A stretch of 36,561 nucleotides of DNA, taken from NCBI GenBank assembly GCA_937138675.1, contig CAKZPG010000063.1:1-36561 (forward strand), read 5' to 3'. Of the stretch, positions 8,570 through 16,056 are shown piece after piece. The translations under genes and the position numbers were made by a program. Numbering within the stretch: the stretch's first letter is position 1; each line of letters begins with the position of its first letter. Below the pieces are notes generated by a model, which saw only the letters and a program-made list of their open reading frames with translations, ran no database searches and was not told the origin of the DNA. The stretch is from an uncultured archaeon (GTDB lineage Archaea > Halobacteriota > Halobacteria > Halobacteriales > Haloferacaceae).

Positions 8570-9085
8570 TCACCCCCCGTCGGCGCTGTAGTGCCGACTC
8601 GACCCGGACTCCGAGTCGACCCGCACCGCCACCACCTCGCCCGTCGCCGTCGTCTCACCCTCGGGACCCACCTCGGAGCGCACTGTCGTCTTTCGGCCTA
8701 CCTCGTCCTCGACCCACGCGCGCAGACGGAGTGGTTCGTCGAGGGGGGTCGGCGCGCGGTACTCCACGCTCAGCTGCCCCGTCACGTACTCGACGTAGGA
8801 GTCGCTCTCGAGCGGTCGACCCTCGTCCTCGTAAGCGAAGCTGATGGCCGTCCAGACAGAGTGACAGTCCACGAGCGAGGCGACGTAGCCGCCCCATGCA
8901 ACGTTCGGCGCGCCGGAGGTGAAGGTGGAATGTGGGCCGACCGTCGCGACCAGCGTCTCGCGGTCCGGCCCAAAGTAGCTCTCTATCTGCAGGCCCTCCT
9001 CGTTCGCGGGGCCACAGCCGAAGCAGGTTAGCTCGGGCCACGAGTGCTGGACGGGGACGTCGACGCCGTAGACGGGGGCTGCCAT
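8570..9085 (-). CDS. PaaI-type hotdog-fold thioesterase
   Basis: Probably hydrolyses an acyl-CoA or aryl-CoA thioester. The 171-residue chain has the hotdog signature: CFGCGPANEEGLQIESYFG near the N-terminus, NVAWGGYVASLVDCHSVWTAI as the central hot-dog helix with its Gly-Gly turn and acidic residue, and a strand pair VEYRAPTPLDEPLRLRAWV. The last 20 residues are polar and low in complexity. Substrate unknown. It stands alone; on the minus strand nothing precedes it except the eroded spacer to 9.3 kb, and no good TATA box is evident. Confidence 0.82.
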   Translation of the reverse strand: MAAPVYGVDVPVQHSWPELTCFGCGPANEEGLQIESYFGPDRETLVATVGPHSTFTSGAPNVAWGGYVASLVDCHSVWTAISFAYEDEGRPLESDSYVEYVTGQLSVEYRAPTPLDEPLRLRAWVEDEVGRKTTVRSEVGPEGETTATGEVVAVRVDSESGSSRHYSADGG

Positions 9086-9153
9086 ACGGGACGAAGGGCC
9101 GGGGAGGACTTCACCGTGCGGGCCGATCGGTGCGGCCCCGGGTGAGCAGGTGA

Positions 9154-9615
9154 GCCGATCGAAGGGGTACCGAGCGCGTCACTCTGGCGGGCATCAGGTC
9201 GGCAACGAGCGACTGTGCCGTCCCGGCGTCGAGGACGAGGCCGCCGGCATGTGGCGAGACGGGGACGTCGGTCGCGCCCGGAGGAGTAGCGCGCGGCCTG
9301 GGAGCAACGGGTCGTCAGCTGTTGGCGTATATCGTGATACCTAATATACCAGCTTCGGCGACCGCCGTAAGGCCTGTTCTCCGGCCCGACGGCCGGCTCT
9401 GTGCGGTGGCGATGACAGTCGCGGACGTGCCCGACTCACGGTTCCTCAAGGGCTACGAGTGGGCCTACCGCCATCATATAAGTGCGACGGCGGTCGGCTG
9501 TCGCCCGGTCGACCTCAACGCGACGTTCTCGGTGGCCGGCTTCGCCGTCGAGCACGGAGAGCGCTCTCTCGGCGCGGGCGTCTGGCCGGTCCGAGCGGTC
9601 GTCGCGCGAGTGTAG
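9154..9615 (+). pseudogene. C-terminal remnant of a SAM-dependent methyltransferase
   Basis: The recognisable part runs from about 9380 to 9615: VLRPDGRLCAVAM, then YEWAYRHHISATAVGCRPVDLNATF and GAGVWPVRAVVARV. This matches the last third of a ubiquinone/menaquinone-type methyltransferase (the LRPGGRL strand, the CRPI/V helix and the final WGLPV-type strand). The SAM-binding N-terminal part is absent: the frame upstream is open back to 9154 but reads as unrelated low-complexity sequence, and there is no plausible start codon. The 584-bp interval between the thioesterase and the HAD gene therefore holds a decayed gene plus spacer; I see nothing else in it apart from an AT-rich patch near 9330-9350. 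Confidence 0.55.
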
Positions 9616-9669
9616 CTATATCGGTGTGTGGACCGCGGCGCTCAAGCACCTGGCTGTACTACTACTCGT

Positions 9670-10326
9670 ATGGCGGGCGACGCGGTGCTGTTCGACTGCT
9701 GGGGGACGCTCTTTACCACCGCGCCGGCGTCCGGGCCAGCGGGGCCGATGGGCGTGTTGGCCGACGGACTTGAGACTGAAGTTGACGCGGACTTTCGCGA
9801 CGTCTACGAGGAGGCGTTCATGCTGGAGCCCCACGACGGCTATGCGACGCCGGTGCGTCGGCTGGCGCGGGCAGTCGGAGCCGACCCCGATGGCGAGACA
9901 GTGACGGCGATGGTTAAGGGACTCGAACAGTTGGCGGACGTGCAGGTCCCCTACGACGACGCCCTGCCGGCAGTCGAGGCAGTCCGGGAGCGCGGCGCCG
10001 CGGTCGCGCTGGTGACGAACACGGACGCGACGAGTCTCGCGCGCCTGCGCCAGTCGTACCCGCTCGACGGCACCTTCGACGCCGTCATCGCCTCCTGTGA
10101 GGTGGGGGCGCTCAAACCCGCGCCCGCGATATTTGAGGCCGCACTCGACCGACTTGACGCGCGGGCCGGGACGGCGGTGATGGTCGGAGACTCCCCACGT
10201 TCCGACGTTTGGGCGGCTCGTCGGCTCGGTCTGCGCGCCGTGTTGGTCGACCGGGGCGACAAGTACGGGCAACTCGACCACGAACCCCGGGTGCGCGACC
10301 TGACAGCGCTCGGTAACCATCTCTGA
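9670..10326 (+). CDS. HAD-superfamily hydrolase
   Basis: A phosphatase- or dehalogenase-like enzyme of 218 residues. Motif I is VLFDCWGTL, with the nucleophilic Asp but Trp in place of the second Asp seen in most phosphatases, as in some YjjG/haloacid-dehalogenase-like members. Motif II is LVTNTD, motif III the Lys of GALKPAPAIF, and motif IV VGDSPRSDVWAA. A helical cap lies between residues 15 and 90. I chose the ATG at 9670 because the 14 residues upstream in frame are not conserved-looking and the family begins right before motif I. A TATA-like CTATATC lies near 9616-9622, which would leave a short leader. Substrate cannot be inferred. Confidence 0.85.
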   Translation: MAGDAVLFDCWGTLFTTAPASGPAGPMGVLADGLETEVDADFRDVYEEAFMLEPHDGYATPVRRLARAVGADPDGETVTAMVKGLEQLADVQVPYDDALPAVEAVRERGAAVALVTNTDATSLARLRQSYPLDGTFDAVIASCEVGALKPAPAIFEAALDRLDARAGTAVMVGDSPRSDVWAARRLGLRAVLVDRGDKYGQLDHEPRVRDLTALGNHL

Positions 10327-10337
10327 GCCGGATTACG

Positions 10338-10343
10338 TTTTTA
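10338..10343 (+). promoter_or_regulatory. TATA box for the pspA-GCL operon
   Basis: TTTTTA centred 26 bp before the pspA ATG; spacing indicates leaderless transcription of the two-gene unit. Confidence 0.55.
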
Positions 10344-10366
10344 CTGTCGGGCGCCTAACTCCCGAT

Positions 10367-11215
10367 ATGGGAGTCCTTTCGCGCGCCTCGTACGTCGTCA
10401 AGTCGAAGATCAACGCCTTGCTGAACAGGTCGGAGGACCCGTCAGAGACCCTTGACTACTCTTACGAGAAGATGCGGGACGAGCTACAGGACGTCAAGGA
10501 GGGGATCGCGGACCTTACGACACAGAAGAAGCGACTCGAGATCCAGAAGCGTCGGCTGGAAAAGAACGTCGAGAAGCACAACGAGCAGGCCCGCGAGGCC
10601 GTCCGGCAGGACCGCGATGGCCTCGCACGGGAGGCCCTCGAAAAGAAGAAAGCGAAGATGACCCAGATCGAGGATCTCGATGGCCAGATCGCAGACCTAC
10701 AGCAGACCCAAGACCAGCTCGTCGAGAAGAAAGACGATCTCCAGAGCCGAGTCGAGGAGTTCCGGACGAAAAAAGAGACGATGAAAGCACGCTACGAGGC
10801 TGCCGAGGCCTCCACGCGTGTCTCCGAGGCGATGAGCGGCGCCGGGGACGAGATGGGTGACACCGCCCGCGCGATCGAACGCGCAGAGTCCCGCACGGAG
10901 GAGATGGAGGCCCGCTCCGAGGCGATGGACGAACTCCGTAACACCGGCGCGTTTGACGACGCGCTCTCCGACGAGGACCAGATCGATCGCGAATTGTCCG
11001 AAGGCCGGAGCGACCGCGAGGTGGAAGCCGAGTTGGAGACCCTGAAGACGGAGATGGGGGGCGACAGCGAGACGAACGCAATGGCGGAGGCGGAGGCAGA
11101 GCCAGAGGTTGAGTCCGAATCCGATTCCGAGTCCGAATCCGGGTCCGAGATCCCAGACGTCTCCGACGAGGCGGTCGACGCCGAGCTTGAGGAGCTGAGA
11201 GAAGAGGAGTCGTGA
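10367..11215 (+). CDS. pspA: PspA/IM30 (Vipp1-like) membrane-stress protein
   Basis: A membrane-associated coiled-coil protein that in bacteria stabilises damaged membranes by forming ESCRT-III-like assemblies. The first 25 residues form the membrane-contacting helix, followed by the family hallmark region EDPSETLDYSYEKMRDELQDVKEG and long heptad helices (about 30-190) rich in KKRLEIQKRRLEKNVE-type charge patterns. The C-terminal 45 residues are a highly acidic Glu/Ser/Asp tail, longer than in bacterial PspA and typical of halophile adaptation. The stop overlaps the next gene's GTG by 4 nt, so production of the GCL-like enzyme is probably coupled. No pspF-type regulator or pspB/C genes are nearby. 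Confidence 0.92.
   Translation: MGVLSRASYVVKSKINALLNRSEDPSETLDYSYEKMRDELQDVKEGIADLTTQKKRLEIQKRRLEKNVEKHNEQAREAVRQDRDGLAREALEKKKAKMTQIEDLDGQIADLQQTQDQLVEKKDDLQSRVEEFRTKKETMKARYEAAEASTRVSEAMSGAGDEMGDTARAIERAESRTEEMEARSEAMDELRNTGAFDDALSDEDQIDRELSEGRSDREVEAELETLKTEMGGDSETNAMAEAEAEPEVESESDSESESGSEIPDVSDEAVDAELEELREEES
11100..11151. repeat. Low-complexity GA(G/T)TCC-rich tract encoding the acidic PspA tail
   Basis: Repeated GA-TCC units (gagtccgaatccgattccg and on) encode alternating Ser and Glu/Asp. It is a coding microsatellite-like tract and a plausible site of length variation between strains. Confidence 0.6.
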
Positions 11216-12726
11216 CGGACCTCGCCGCGGCCGCTCGCGAGTCGCTCGCCGACGACACGCGGGCGGAGTTCAACCGACGGGTGGCAGACCAGGCCGAACG
11301 GCTACGCGCCGACGTCGAGGCGGGCCGTATCGATGCCACGGACTACGCCGTCGGTGTCGAACTGGAGGCGTACGCTGTCGATGACGAGGGACGCCTCGCG
11401 CGGGTGCCAGACGATGTGTTTGCGGAGGCGCCGTGTGCGAAGGAACTTGGCCGGCACAACGTCGAGTTGAACAGCGACCCGACACCGATGAACTCCGCGG
11501 GACTGGTCGACCAGTCGCAACAGATTGCGGCGCGGACGGCGGCGACCCGGGCGGCGCTCGGGCCCGACCGTGAGCTCGTCCTCGATGCGATGTGGACCGT
11601 CCCGCCGGCGGGCGGGAGCGAGGCGTACCTTTCGGCGACTCACGACGACGACGGGGTGGTTGTCGCCGAAGAGATGCGCCCGAGCGCGCGCTACTGCGCG
11701 CTCGACAACGACGTACTGGCCCGGGCCGGCGGCACAATCGAACTCAATCTCCCGGGCGTCGACCTGTCGGTGCCCTCCGTCCTCGTGGAGTCGCTCGCCA
11801 CCTCGATCCAGCCCCATCTCCAAGTGCCCGATGCAGCTACATTCCCCGACTACTTCAACGCCGCTCTCAGGACGACGGGGCCGCTTCTTGCGCTGACGAC
11901 GAACGCACCGCTCCTGCCCGTCGATCTCTACGAGGACGTTGACCCGCGCGCGCTGTTAGACCAGACCCACCACGAACTTCGTATCGCGGTGTTCGAGCAG
12001 TCGATAAACGGCGGCGCGCCGCCGGGTGAGGGGAACGTCCGCCTCCCGCAGGATATCGAGGCGACGACGGACGTCGTCGACCGCATCGCGCGCGACTTCA
12101 CCTACGCACCGGCGCTCGCCGACGACGACGATACGGGCGACCTGTACGCCACCTACATCCCAGAGTTCGACCGCAAACGCGGTATCTACTGGCGCTGGGT
12201 CCGCCCAGTGTTCGGCGGTCGTGAGGTTGCGAACGACGGTGGGGCGTCAGTCCGAGTCGAGTACCGCCCACTCCCGACCCAGCCCACCGTCGCGGACAAC
12301 GTCGCCGTCCAGTGGCTGACGGTCGGCCTGCTCCGCGGCCTCGTGGAGACGGACCACCCGTTGACTGAGGTGCCGTGGGCCGACGCGCAGGCGTGTTTCT
12401 ACGACGCCGCACGGCGGGGCCCGGACGCCGACCTCACGTGGGTGACGCGAGCGGGCGAGCGGACAGCCGACCCGGACCTCGTCTACGACGACCTGTTCGC
12501 GACGGCACGGGCCGGCCTGCAGGCCGCGGGCGTCGACGAGGGGACTGTCAACGAGTACCTCGCGCCGGCCGAGCGCCGCCGCGAGACGGGGCCACCGAGT
12601 GTGTGGAAGCTCGACCGTGTCCGGGCGGCGCTCGACGACGGCGCAACGTTCGAGGCGGCGGTGGCCGAAACCCAGCGCGCGTACGTCGAGCGGGCGGCGT
12701 CGGGGACGCCGTTCGCGGAGTGGTAG
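11212..12726 (+). CDS. Glutamate-cysteine-ligase-like (GCS2 family) protein
   Basis: A 504-residue ATP-dependent carboxylate-amine ligase-like protein. The N-terminal region has the GCS2-type GVELEAYAVDDEG strand and the NVELNSDPTPM segment whose acidic residues bind Mg-ATP in this fold; later features include GGTIELNLPG, QSINGG and YWRWVRPVFGG. Haloarchaea use gamma-glutamylcysteine as their main thiol, but their characterised GshA is shorter, so this may ligate a different amine or amino acid. The GTG start overlaps the pspA stop (GTGA), which fixes the start and links the enzyme to membrane stress. The stop is 2 nt from the stop of the convergent dgcA gene. Confidence 0.75.
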   Translation: MTDLAAAARESLADDTRAEFNRRVADQAERLRADVEAGRIDATDYAVGVELEAYAVDDEGRLARVPDDVFAEAPCAKELGRHNVELNSDPTPMNSAGLVDQSQQIAARTAATRAALGPDRELVLDAMWTVPPAGGSEAYLSATHDDDGVVVAEEMRPSARYCALDNDVLARAGGTIELNLPGVDLSVPSVLVESLATSIQPHLQVPDAATFPDYFNAALRTTGPLLALTTNAPLLPVDLYEDVDPRALLDQTHHELRIAVFEQSINGGAPPGEGNVRLPQDIEATTDVVDRIARDFTYAPALADDDDTGDLYATYIPEFDRKRGIYWRWVRPVFGGREVANDGGASVRVEYRPLPTQPTVADNVAVQWLTVGLLRGLVETDHPLTEVPWADAQACFYDAARRGPDADLTWVTRAGERTADPDLVYDDLFATARAGLQAAGVDEGTVNEYLAPAERRRETGPPSVWKLDRVRAALDDGATFEAAVAETQRAYVERAASGTPFAEW

Positions 12727-12728
12727 CG

Positions 12729-13769
12729 TCAGCGAACCCGGGCGCCCGTGCCCGGCCGGTCGTCGGTCAGCTCGATCCGACCGTCGGAAAGGTCAAGCGC
12801 CTCGTAGGGGTCGGCGTCGTCCGCGAGGAGGAGCGACCCGTCGAGGTCGGCATAGTCGAGTAGCGGCGCGAGATGGCAGGCAGCGGCAATACTGGCGCTC
12901 GACTCCAGCATACAGCCGAGCATCACCTCCAGGCCGTGGGCGCGGGCGGTCGCGATCATCCGCTTGGCCTCGCGCAGGCCGCCACACTTCATCAGCTTCA
13001 GGTTCGCGATATCGGCGCGGTCCGCGATCTGTGGGATGTCGGGGAGCGTCCGACAGGACTCGTCGGCCGCAATCGGGAGGGCGCCATGTTCGTAGACGAA
13101 CTTCAGCCCCTCGGGGTCCGCTGCGGGCACGGGCTGTTCGAGAAATTCTACGTCGGCGTCGGCAAGCCACTGGGAGTTCCGGACGGACTCGCGGGGCGTC
13201 CACGCCTCGTTCGCGTCGACGCGGATCCGAACGTCGGGCGCCACCTCGCGCACCGCTGCGACCCGCTCGCGGTCGCGGTCGGTGCCGAGCTTCAGCTTCA
13301 GGACTCCGTGGCCCCCCTCGACCGCGGCAGCGGCACGGTCGGCCATCGTCTCGGGGTCGCTGATGCCGATCGTGAAAGATGTGGGCGGCGAGCGCTCGGG
13401 GGCTAGCCCCCACAGGCGATAGAGCGACACGCCAAGGCGCTTTGCGGCGAGGTCGTGGACGGCGATCGAGACGGCGGTCCGCGCGGCGGGGGTCTCCCGT
13501 ACGGTCGCGTCCATCTCCCGTTCGATCTCGCCAAGTGCGTGCGGGTCGCCGACACGTTCGACGGCCGCGAGGAGGTCGGGGAGGACGGCCTCCAGGGTCG
13601 CGGGTGTAGAGCCGTAGTGTGCGGTCGGGGTCGCGGCGCCGACGCCCGTGCGGCCGCCGTCGTCAGTTACACGAACGAACGCAACCTCAGTGTGTTCGCG
13701 GGTGCCCCGTGAGATTGTGAAGGCGTCGCTCAGCGCAAGGTCGCGGCGCTCGAACTCGGTCGTCAGCAT
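12729..13769 (-). CDS. dgcA: Enolase-superfamily racemase/epimerase, DgcA or dipeptide-epimerase type
   Basis: A 346-residue muconate-lactonising subgroup enzyme. Catalytic features are complete: LKLKLG (K158, K160), metal ligands in VDANEAW (D185), EQPVP (E211) and ADES (D236/E237), then NLKLMKCGG with the second base Lys (258/261) and a late GCMLESS. The family includes L-Ala-D/L-Glu epimerases; when paired with a DUF1611 protein, as here, the gene matches the DgcN-DgcA module in which N-acetyl-D-glutamate is racemised during D-glutamate catabolism in marine bacteria. Its ATG overlaps the dgcN stop by 7 nt (ATGCTGA), so the two are coupled. D-glutamate as the substrate is inferred from context. 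Confidence 0.83.
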   Translation of the reverse strand: MLTTEFERRDLALSDAFTISRGTREHTEVAFVRVTDDGGRTGVGAATPTAHYGSTPATLEAVLPDLLAAVERVGDPHALGEIEREMDATVRETPAARTAVSIAVHDLAAKRLGVSLYRLWGLAPERSPPTSFTIGISDPETMADRAAAAVEGGHGVLKLKLGTDRDRERVAAVREVAPDVRIRVDANEAWTPRESVRNSQWLADADVEFLEQPVPAADPEGLKFVYEHGALPIAADESCRTLPDIPQIADRADIANLKLMKCGGLREAKRMIATARAHGLEVMLGCMLESSASIAAACHLAPLLDYADLDGSLLLADDADPYEALDLSDGRIELTDDRPGTGARVR

Positions 13770-14791
13770 AGCTCGTCGAGCACCTCCGCGGCGGCGAAGC
13801 GAACGGGGTCCGTGGCGGGCGCTCCGAGGGCCTCGGCGTAGGCATCGACGGCCTCACGCGCTTCGTCGTCGTCGGCCAGCGACGAGGTGTTGAGCGCCCC
13901 CGCGACGACTGTCGTCTCGCGGACGGGCGCCGCCAGCGACTCGTAGAGCTCGGCGTAGTGGTCCGGCTCCAGAAGCGGGAACGACTCGTAGCCGTGGATC
14001 GCCTCGCGCCCGACGGCGTGACACAGGACGAGACGGTCGGCCATCGCGCCGTGAAGGATGCCGCAGGTGACCGCGGAGTACGCCGGGTGTGTGATACTCC
14101 CCTGTCCCTCGACGACGAGCAGGTCGTGGCTTTCGGCGGCTGCAAGGATCAGGTCCTCGACTGCACCGGCGACAAAGTCACTCACCACACGGTCGATCGG
14201 TGTCCCCCACCCCTCGATCATGATACCGGTCTGGCCGGTCGGCACCATCGCGGCGTCAATGCCGGCCTCGCGCGCTGCGGCGACAAGCTCCTTCGAGGTC
14301 GTCATCTTGCCCGTCGAGCAGTCCGTTCCGAGCGTCAAAACGACCTCTGCGTCGACCTCGCTCGCGACCCCCTCGGAGACCGTGAGGCCGTCGGGGGGAT
14401 GCCGTACGTCCCAGAGTTCGACGTCATGGTCGGCCGCGAGGGCGGCGAGTTCCTCGTCTTCGTCAAGAAAGTAGTGGAGGCCAGCGACGACGTCACAGCC
14501 GCGCTCGATTGCTGTCCGCACGTCGGGGCGCCACGACTCGTCAAATCCGCCGCCGATCGGTGCGATACCGATCATGAGGGCGTCCACCTCGGGGGCGTCG
14601 GCCATCGACTCGACTATCGGCACGTCTGGCAGGTCGTCGACGTGGTCGGAGACACGCTCGCCCGGCTTCGTGCGGTCGAGAACGGCGTTTACGTCGTAGT
14701 CGGCGTAGCGGAGGATGCCGACTGCTGTCTTCGCGCGCTCCGGAAACTTCTCGTGAGCGAGAATCGCCACCCTGTCGTCGCTGTCGAGCAT
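13763..14791 (-). CDS. dgcN: DUF1611 protein, DgcN-like
   Basis: A 342-residue P-loop-containing protein. The N-terminal half is Rossmann-like (VAILAHEKFPERAKTAVGIL); the second half carries a P-loop variant GTDCSTGKMTTSKEL, then PTGQTGIMIEGWG and VEGQGSITHPAYS, all hallmarks of DUF1611. In bacteria DgcN acetylates D-glutamate before DgcA acts. I place the start at 14791, because the 48 residues upstream in frame look like noncoding Arg/Pro-rich translation and a TATA-like TTCATAATC lies 25 bp before this ATG. Coupled to dgcA by overlapping codons. The archaeal enzyme could still serve a different acyl or amino-acid substrate. Confidence 0.82.
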   Translation of the reverse strand: MLDSDDRVAILAHEKFPERAKTAVGILRYADYDVNAVLDRTKPGERVSDHVDDLPDVPIVESMADAPEVDALMIGIAPIGGGFDESWRPDVRTAIERGCDVVAGLHYFLDEDEELAALAADHDVELWDVRHPPDGLTVSEGVASEVDAEVVLTLGTDCSTGKMTTSKELVAAAREAGIDAAMVPTGQTGIMIEGWGTPIDRVVSDFVAGAVEDLILAAAESHDLLVVEGQGSITHPAYSAVTCGILHGAMADRLVLCHAVGREAIHGYESFPLLEPDHYAELYESLAAPVRETTVVAGALNTSSLADDDEAREAVDAYAEALGAPATDPVRFAAAEVLDELC

Positions 14792-14812
14792 ACCCACTCG
14801 CTGTCCGGGTGG

Positions 14813-14820
14813 GATTATGA
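14813..14820 (-). promoter_or_regulatory. TATA box for dgcN-dgcA
   Basis: Reads TCATAATC on the minus strand, centred about 25 bp before the chosen ATG at 14791. It directly abuts the 11-bp inverted repeat at 14822-14855. Confidence 0.55.
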
Positions 14821-14821
14821 A

Positions 14822-14855
14822 TCGACCGGGCTCAGAACGCATAAAGCCCGGTCGA
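14822..14855. promoter_or_regulatory. Perfect 11-bp inverted repeat over the vms1 stop and next to the dgcN TATA box
   Basis: TCGACCGGGCT and its exact reverse complement AGCCCGGTCGA flank a 12-nt spacer. The repeat includes the last codons and stop of the vms1-like gene and ends one base from the dgcN TATA box. It could be an intrinsic-like hairpin ending the vms1 transcript, or an operator or activator site occupying the BRE region of the dgcN promoter. Confidence 0.55.
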
Positions 14856-15716
14856 GAGTGCGTCGCGCCGGGCGGACGCCAATGCGTCCTCGGGGTCGCC
14901 CGACGCGTCGACGGCGCAGGTCGAGACCGCATCAACTTCCGAAAGCGCGTCGAGGCTCGCGCGGTCGCCGGTCAGGACGAGCGGTGCGTCGACATCTGCG
15001 AGCGCGGCCAGCGCGTCGTCGTGATGTTCCGATATCTGGGCGTCGCGCCGGCGCTCGTACCGGCTCTGGGAGAACCCGCCTTTTGAGTGATTCTCCTCCA
15101 CGTCGGCGGTCAGGGTCGTCAGGGCTACGCGCTCGCCGCTCTCGTAGACACCGAGAGCAAAGCGGTCCGCACGGACGAGGGCGACAGCGTGGCGGTCCGG
15201 TGGGTCGAACCACGATGCGTCGAGGCGGAACCGGTCGCCCCACTCGACAAACGGCGCTGGCGGGAACGGCGGGTCGAGCGCCGCCCGGACGATGCCATGG
15301 TCGTCCGTGAGCGCGAGACAGGGCGCGACACGGGCGACGAGCGGCGCGTCGTCACCGAACGCTGCCCTGACCGCGTCGTCTGGGTCCTCGACCATCGTGG
15401 TCAAGAGCGTCTCGGGGCCGCTCTCGACGCTTCGGAATCGCTCGAGAACCGCCTCACGCTCGCCCGCCGCCAGCTGGTCGACTCGGGCGAATCCCCGATC
15501 CTCGTCACTCGTCTCGGCACGTTCGACCCGGTCTTCCAGTTCGGCGATTCGGTCCTCGAGCCGGTTGACACGCTTTTCGGCCGCCTGTCGGGCGCTCGTC
15601 GCCTCCGCACGGCGCTCCTGCTCGGCATCGTAGCGCGCCTTGTAGGAGTCGCGCTCCTCGCGAAGCGCCTCGATCCGCTCTTTGAGCTCCGTACGCCCGA
15701 GCAGGTCGTCGATCAT
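14832..15716 (-). CDS. Vms1/Ankzf1-like (aRF1-related) peptidyl-tRNA hydrolase
   Basis: A 294-residue protein. Residues 1-80 are a charged coiled coil (ELKERIEALREERDSYKARY and on). The remainder resembles the aRF1/eRF1 middle domain: VALVRADRFALGVYESGERV followed by ENHSKGGFSQSRYERRRDAQ, where GGFSQ corresponds to the catalytic GGQ/GxxxQ loop of release factors and Vms1. Eukaryotic Vms1 frees nascent chains from stalled 60S subunits; the archaeal homologue would do so on 50S. I use ATG at 15716 rather than TTG three codons upstream because the family begins MxDDLLGR. A TATA-like CTTTTCACC lies about 35 bp upstream. The gene precedes dgcN in the same direction but is separated by an inverted repeat and a new promoter. 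Confidence 0.7.
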   Translation of the reverse strand: MIDDLLGRTELKERIEALREERDSYKARYDAEQERRAEATSARQAAEKRVNRLEDRIAELEDRVERAETSDEDRGFARVDQLAAGEREAVLERFRSVESGPETLLTTMVEDPDDAVRAAFGDDAPLVARVAPCLALTDDHGIVRAALDPPFPPAPFVEWGDRFRLDASWFDPPDRHAVALVRADRFALGVYESGERVALTTLTADVEENHSKGGFSQSRYERRRDAQISEHHDDALAALADVDAPLVLTGDRASLDALSEVDAVSTCAVDASGDPEDALASARRDALSTGLYAF

Positions 15717-15791
15717 ACTCGTCAAACAAATCCAGACACCGGGGGGTGAAAAGTGGCGACTGTTCCGGCTCAGCTCTCGTCGCGAAGCGTC

Positions 15792-15989
15792 TCACGGCAC
15801 TTGCGATATTTCTGGTCGGTCAACATCGTCACGGATGCCACCGAGGTCGCCCATGACGATGGTGCCGACGCCGCGATTGGCGCACTGCTCCAGTACATCC
15901 ATCGGGATGGCGTGGCGCAAGTGCGACCGCCGGGCGGTCCGCTTTCAATTAATCTCTCGGATTCGGGGGACGTGGCGTCGTCGCACTTG
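15792..15989 (-). pseudogene. tnpB: Fragment of an IS200/IS605-family TnpB (OrfB)
   Basis: On the minus strand the frame reads QVRRRHVPRIREIN, an in-frame TGA, then KRTARRSHLRHAIPMDVLEQ and CANRGVGTIVMGDLGGIRDD before a stop. GVGTIVMGDLGGIR is the conserved RuvC-II region of haloarchaeal TnpB. Only about 65 of some 400 codons remain, with one internal stop, so this is a fossil. Neither the ends of the element nor a tnpA gene is visible. The 340-bp spacer between vms1 and the two-TM gene otherwise holds only the vms1 promoter region and about 65 bp of unassigned DNA. Confidence 0.72.
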
Positions 15990-16056
15990 ACCCATTATCT
16001 CTGGAACCAGTATTCGCCCTACTTGAGTGCACCACCGATTCAATAACCGTGTCCGG

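Noticed and set aside
8471-9031. 186-codon plus-strand ORF
   Set aside because: Antisense to the hotdog thioesterase; no motifs.
14792-14935. 48-residue N-terminal extension of dgcN
   Set aside because: Arg/Pro-rich, contains the TATA box and inverted repeat and overlaps vms1.
13958-15310. 450-codon plus-strand ORF
   Set aside because: Antisense to dgcN and vms1; composition without recognisable motifs, and it crosses two clear promoters.
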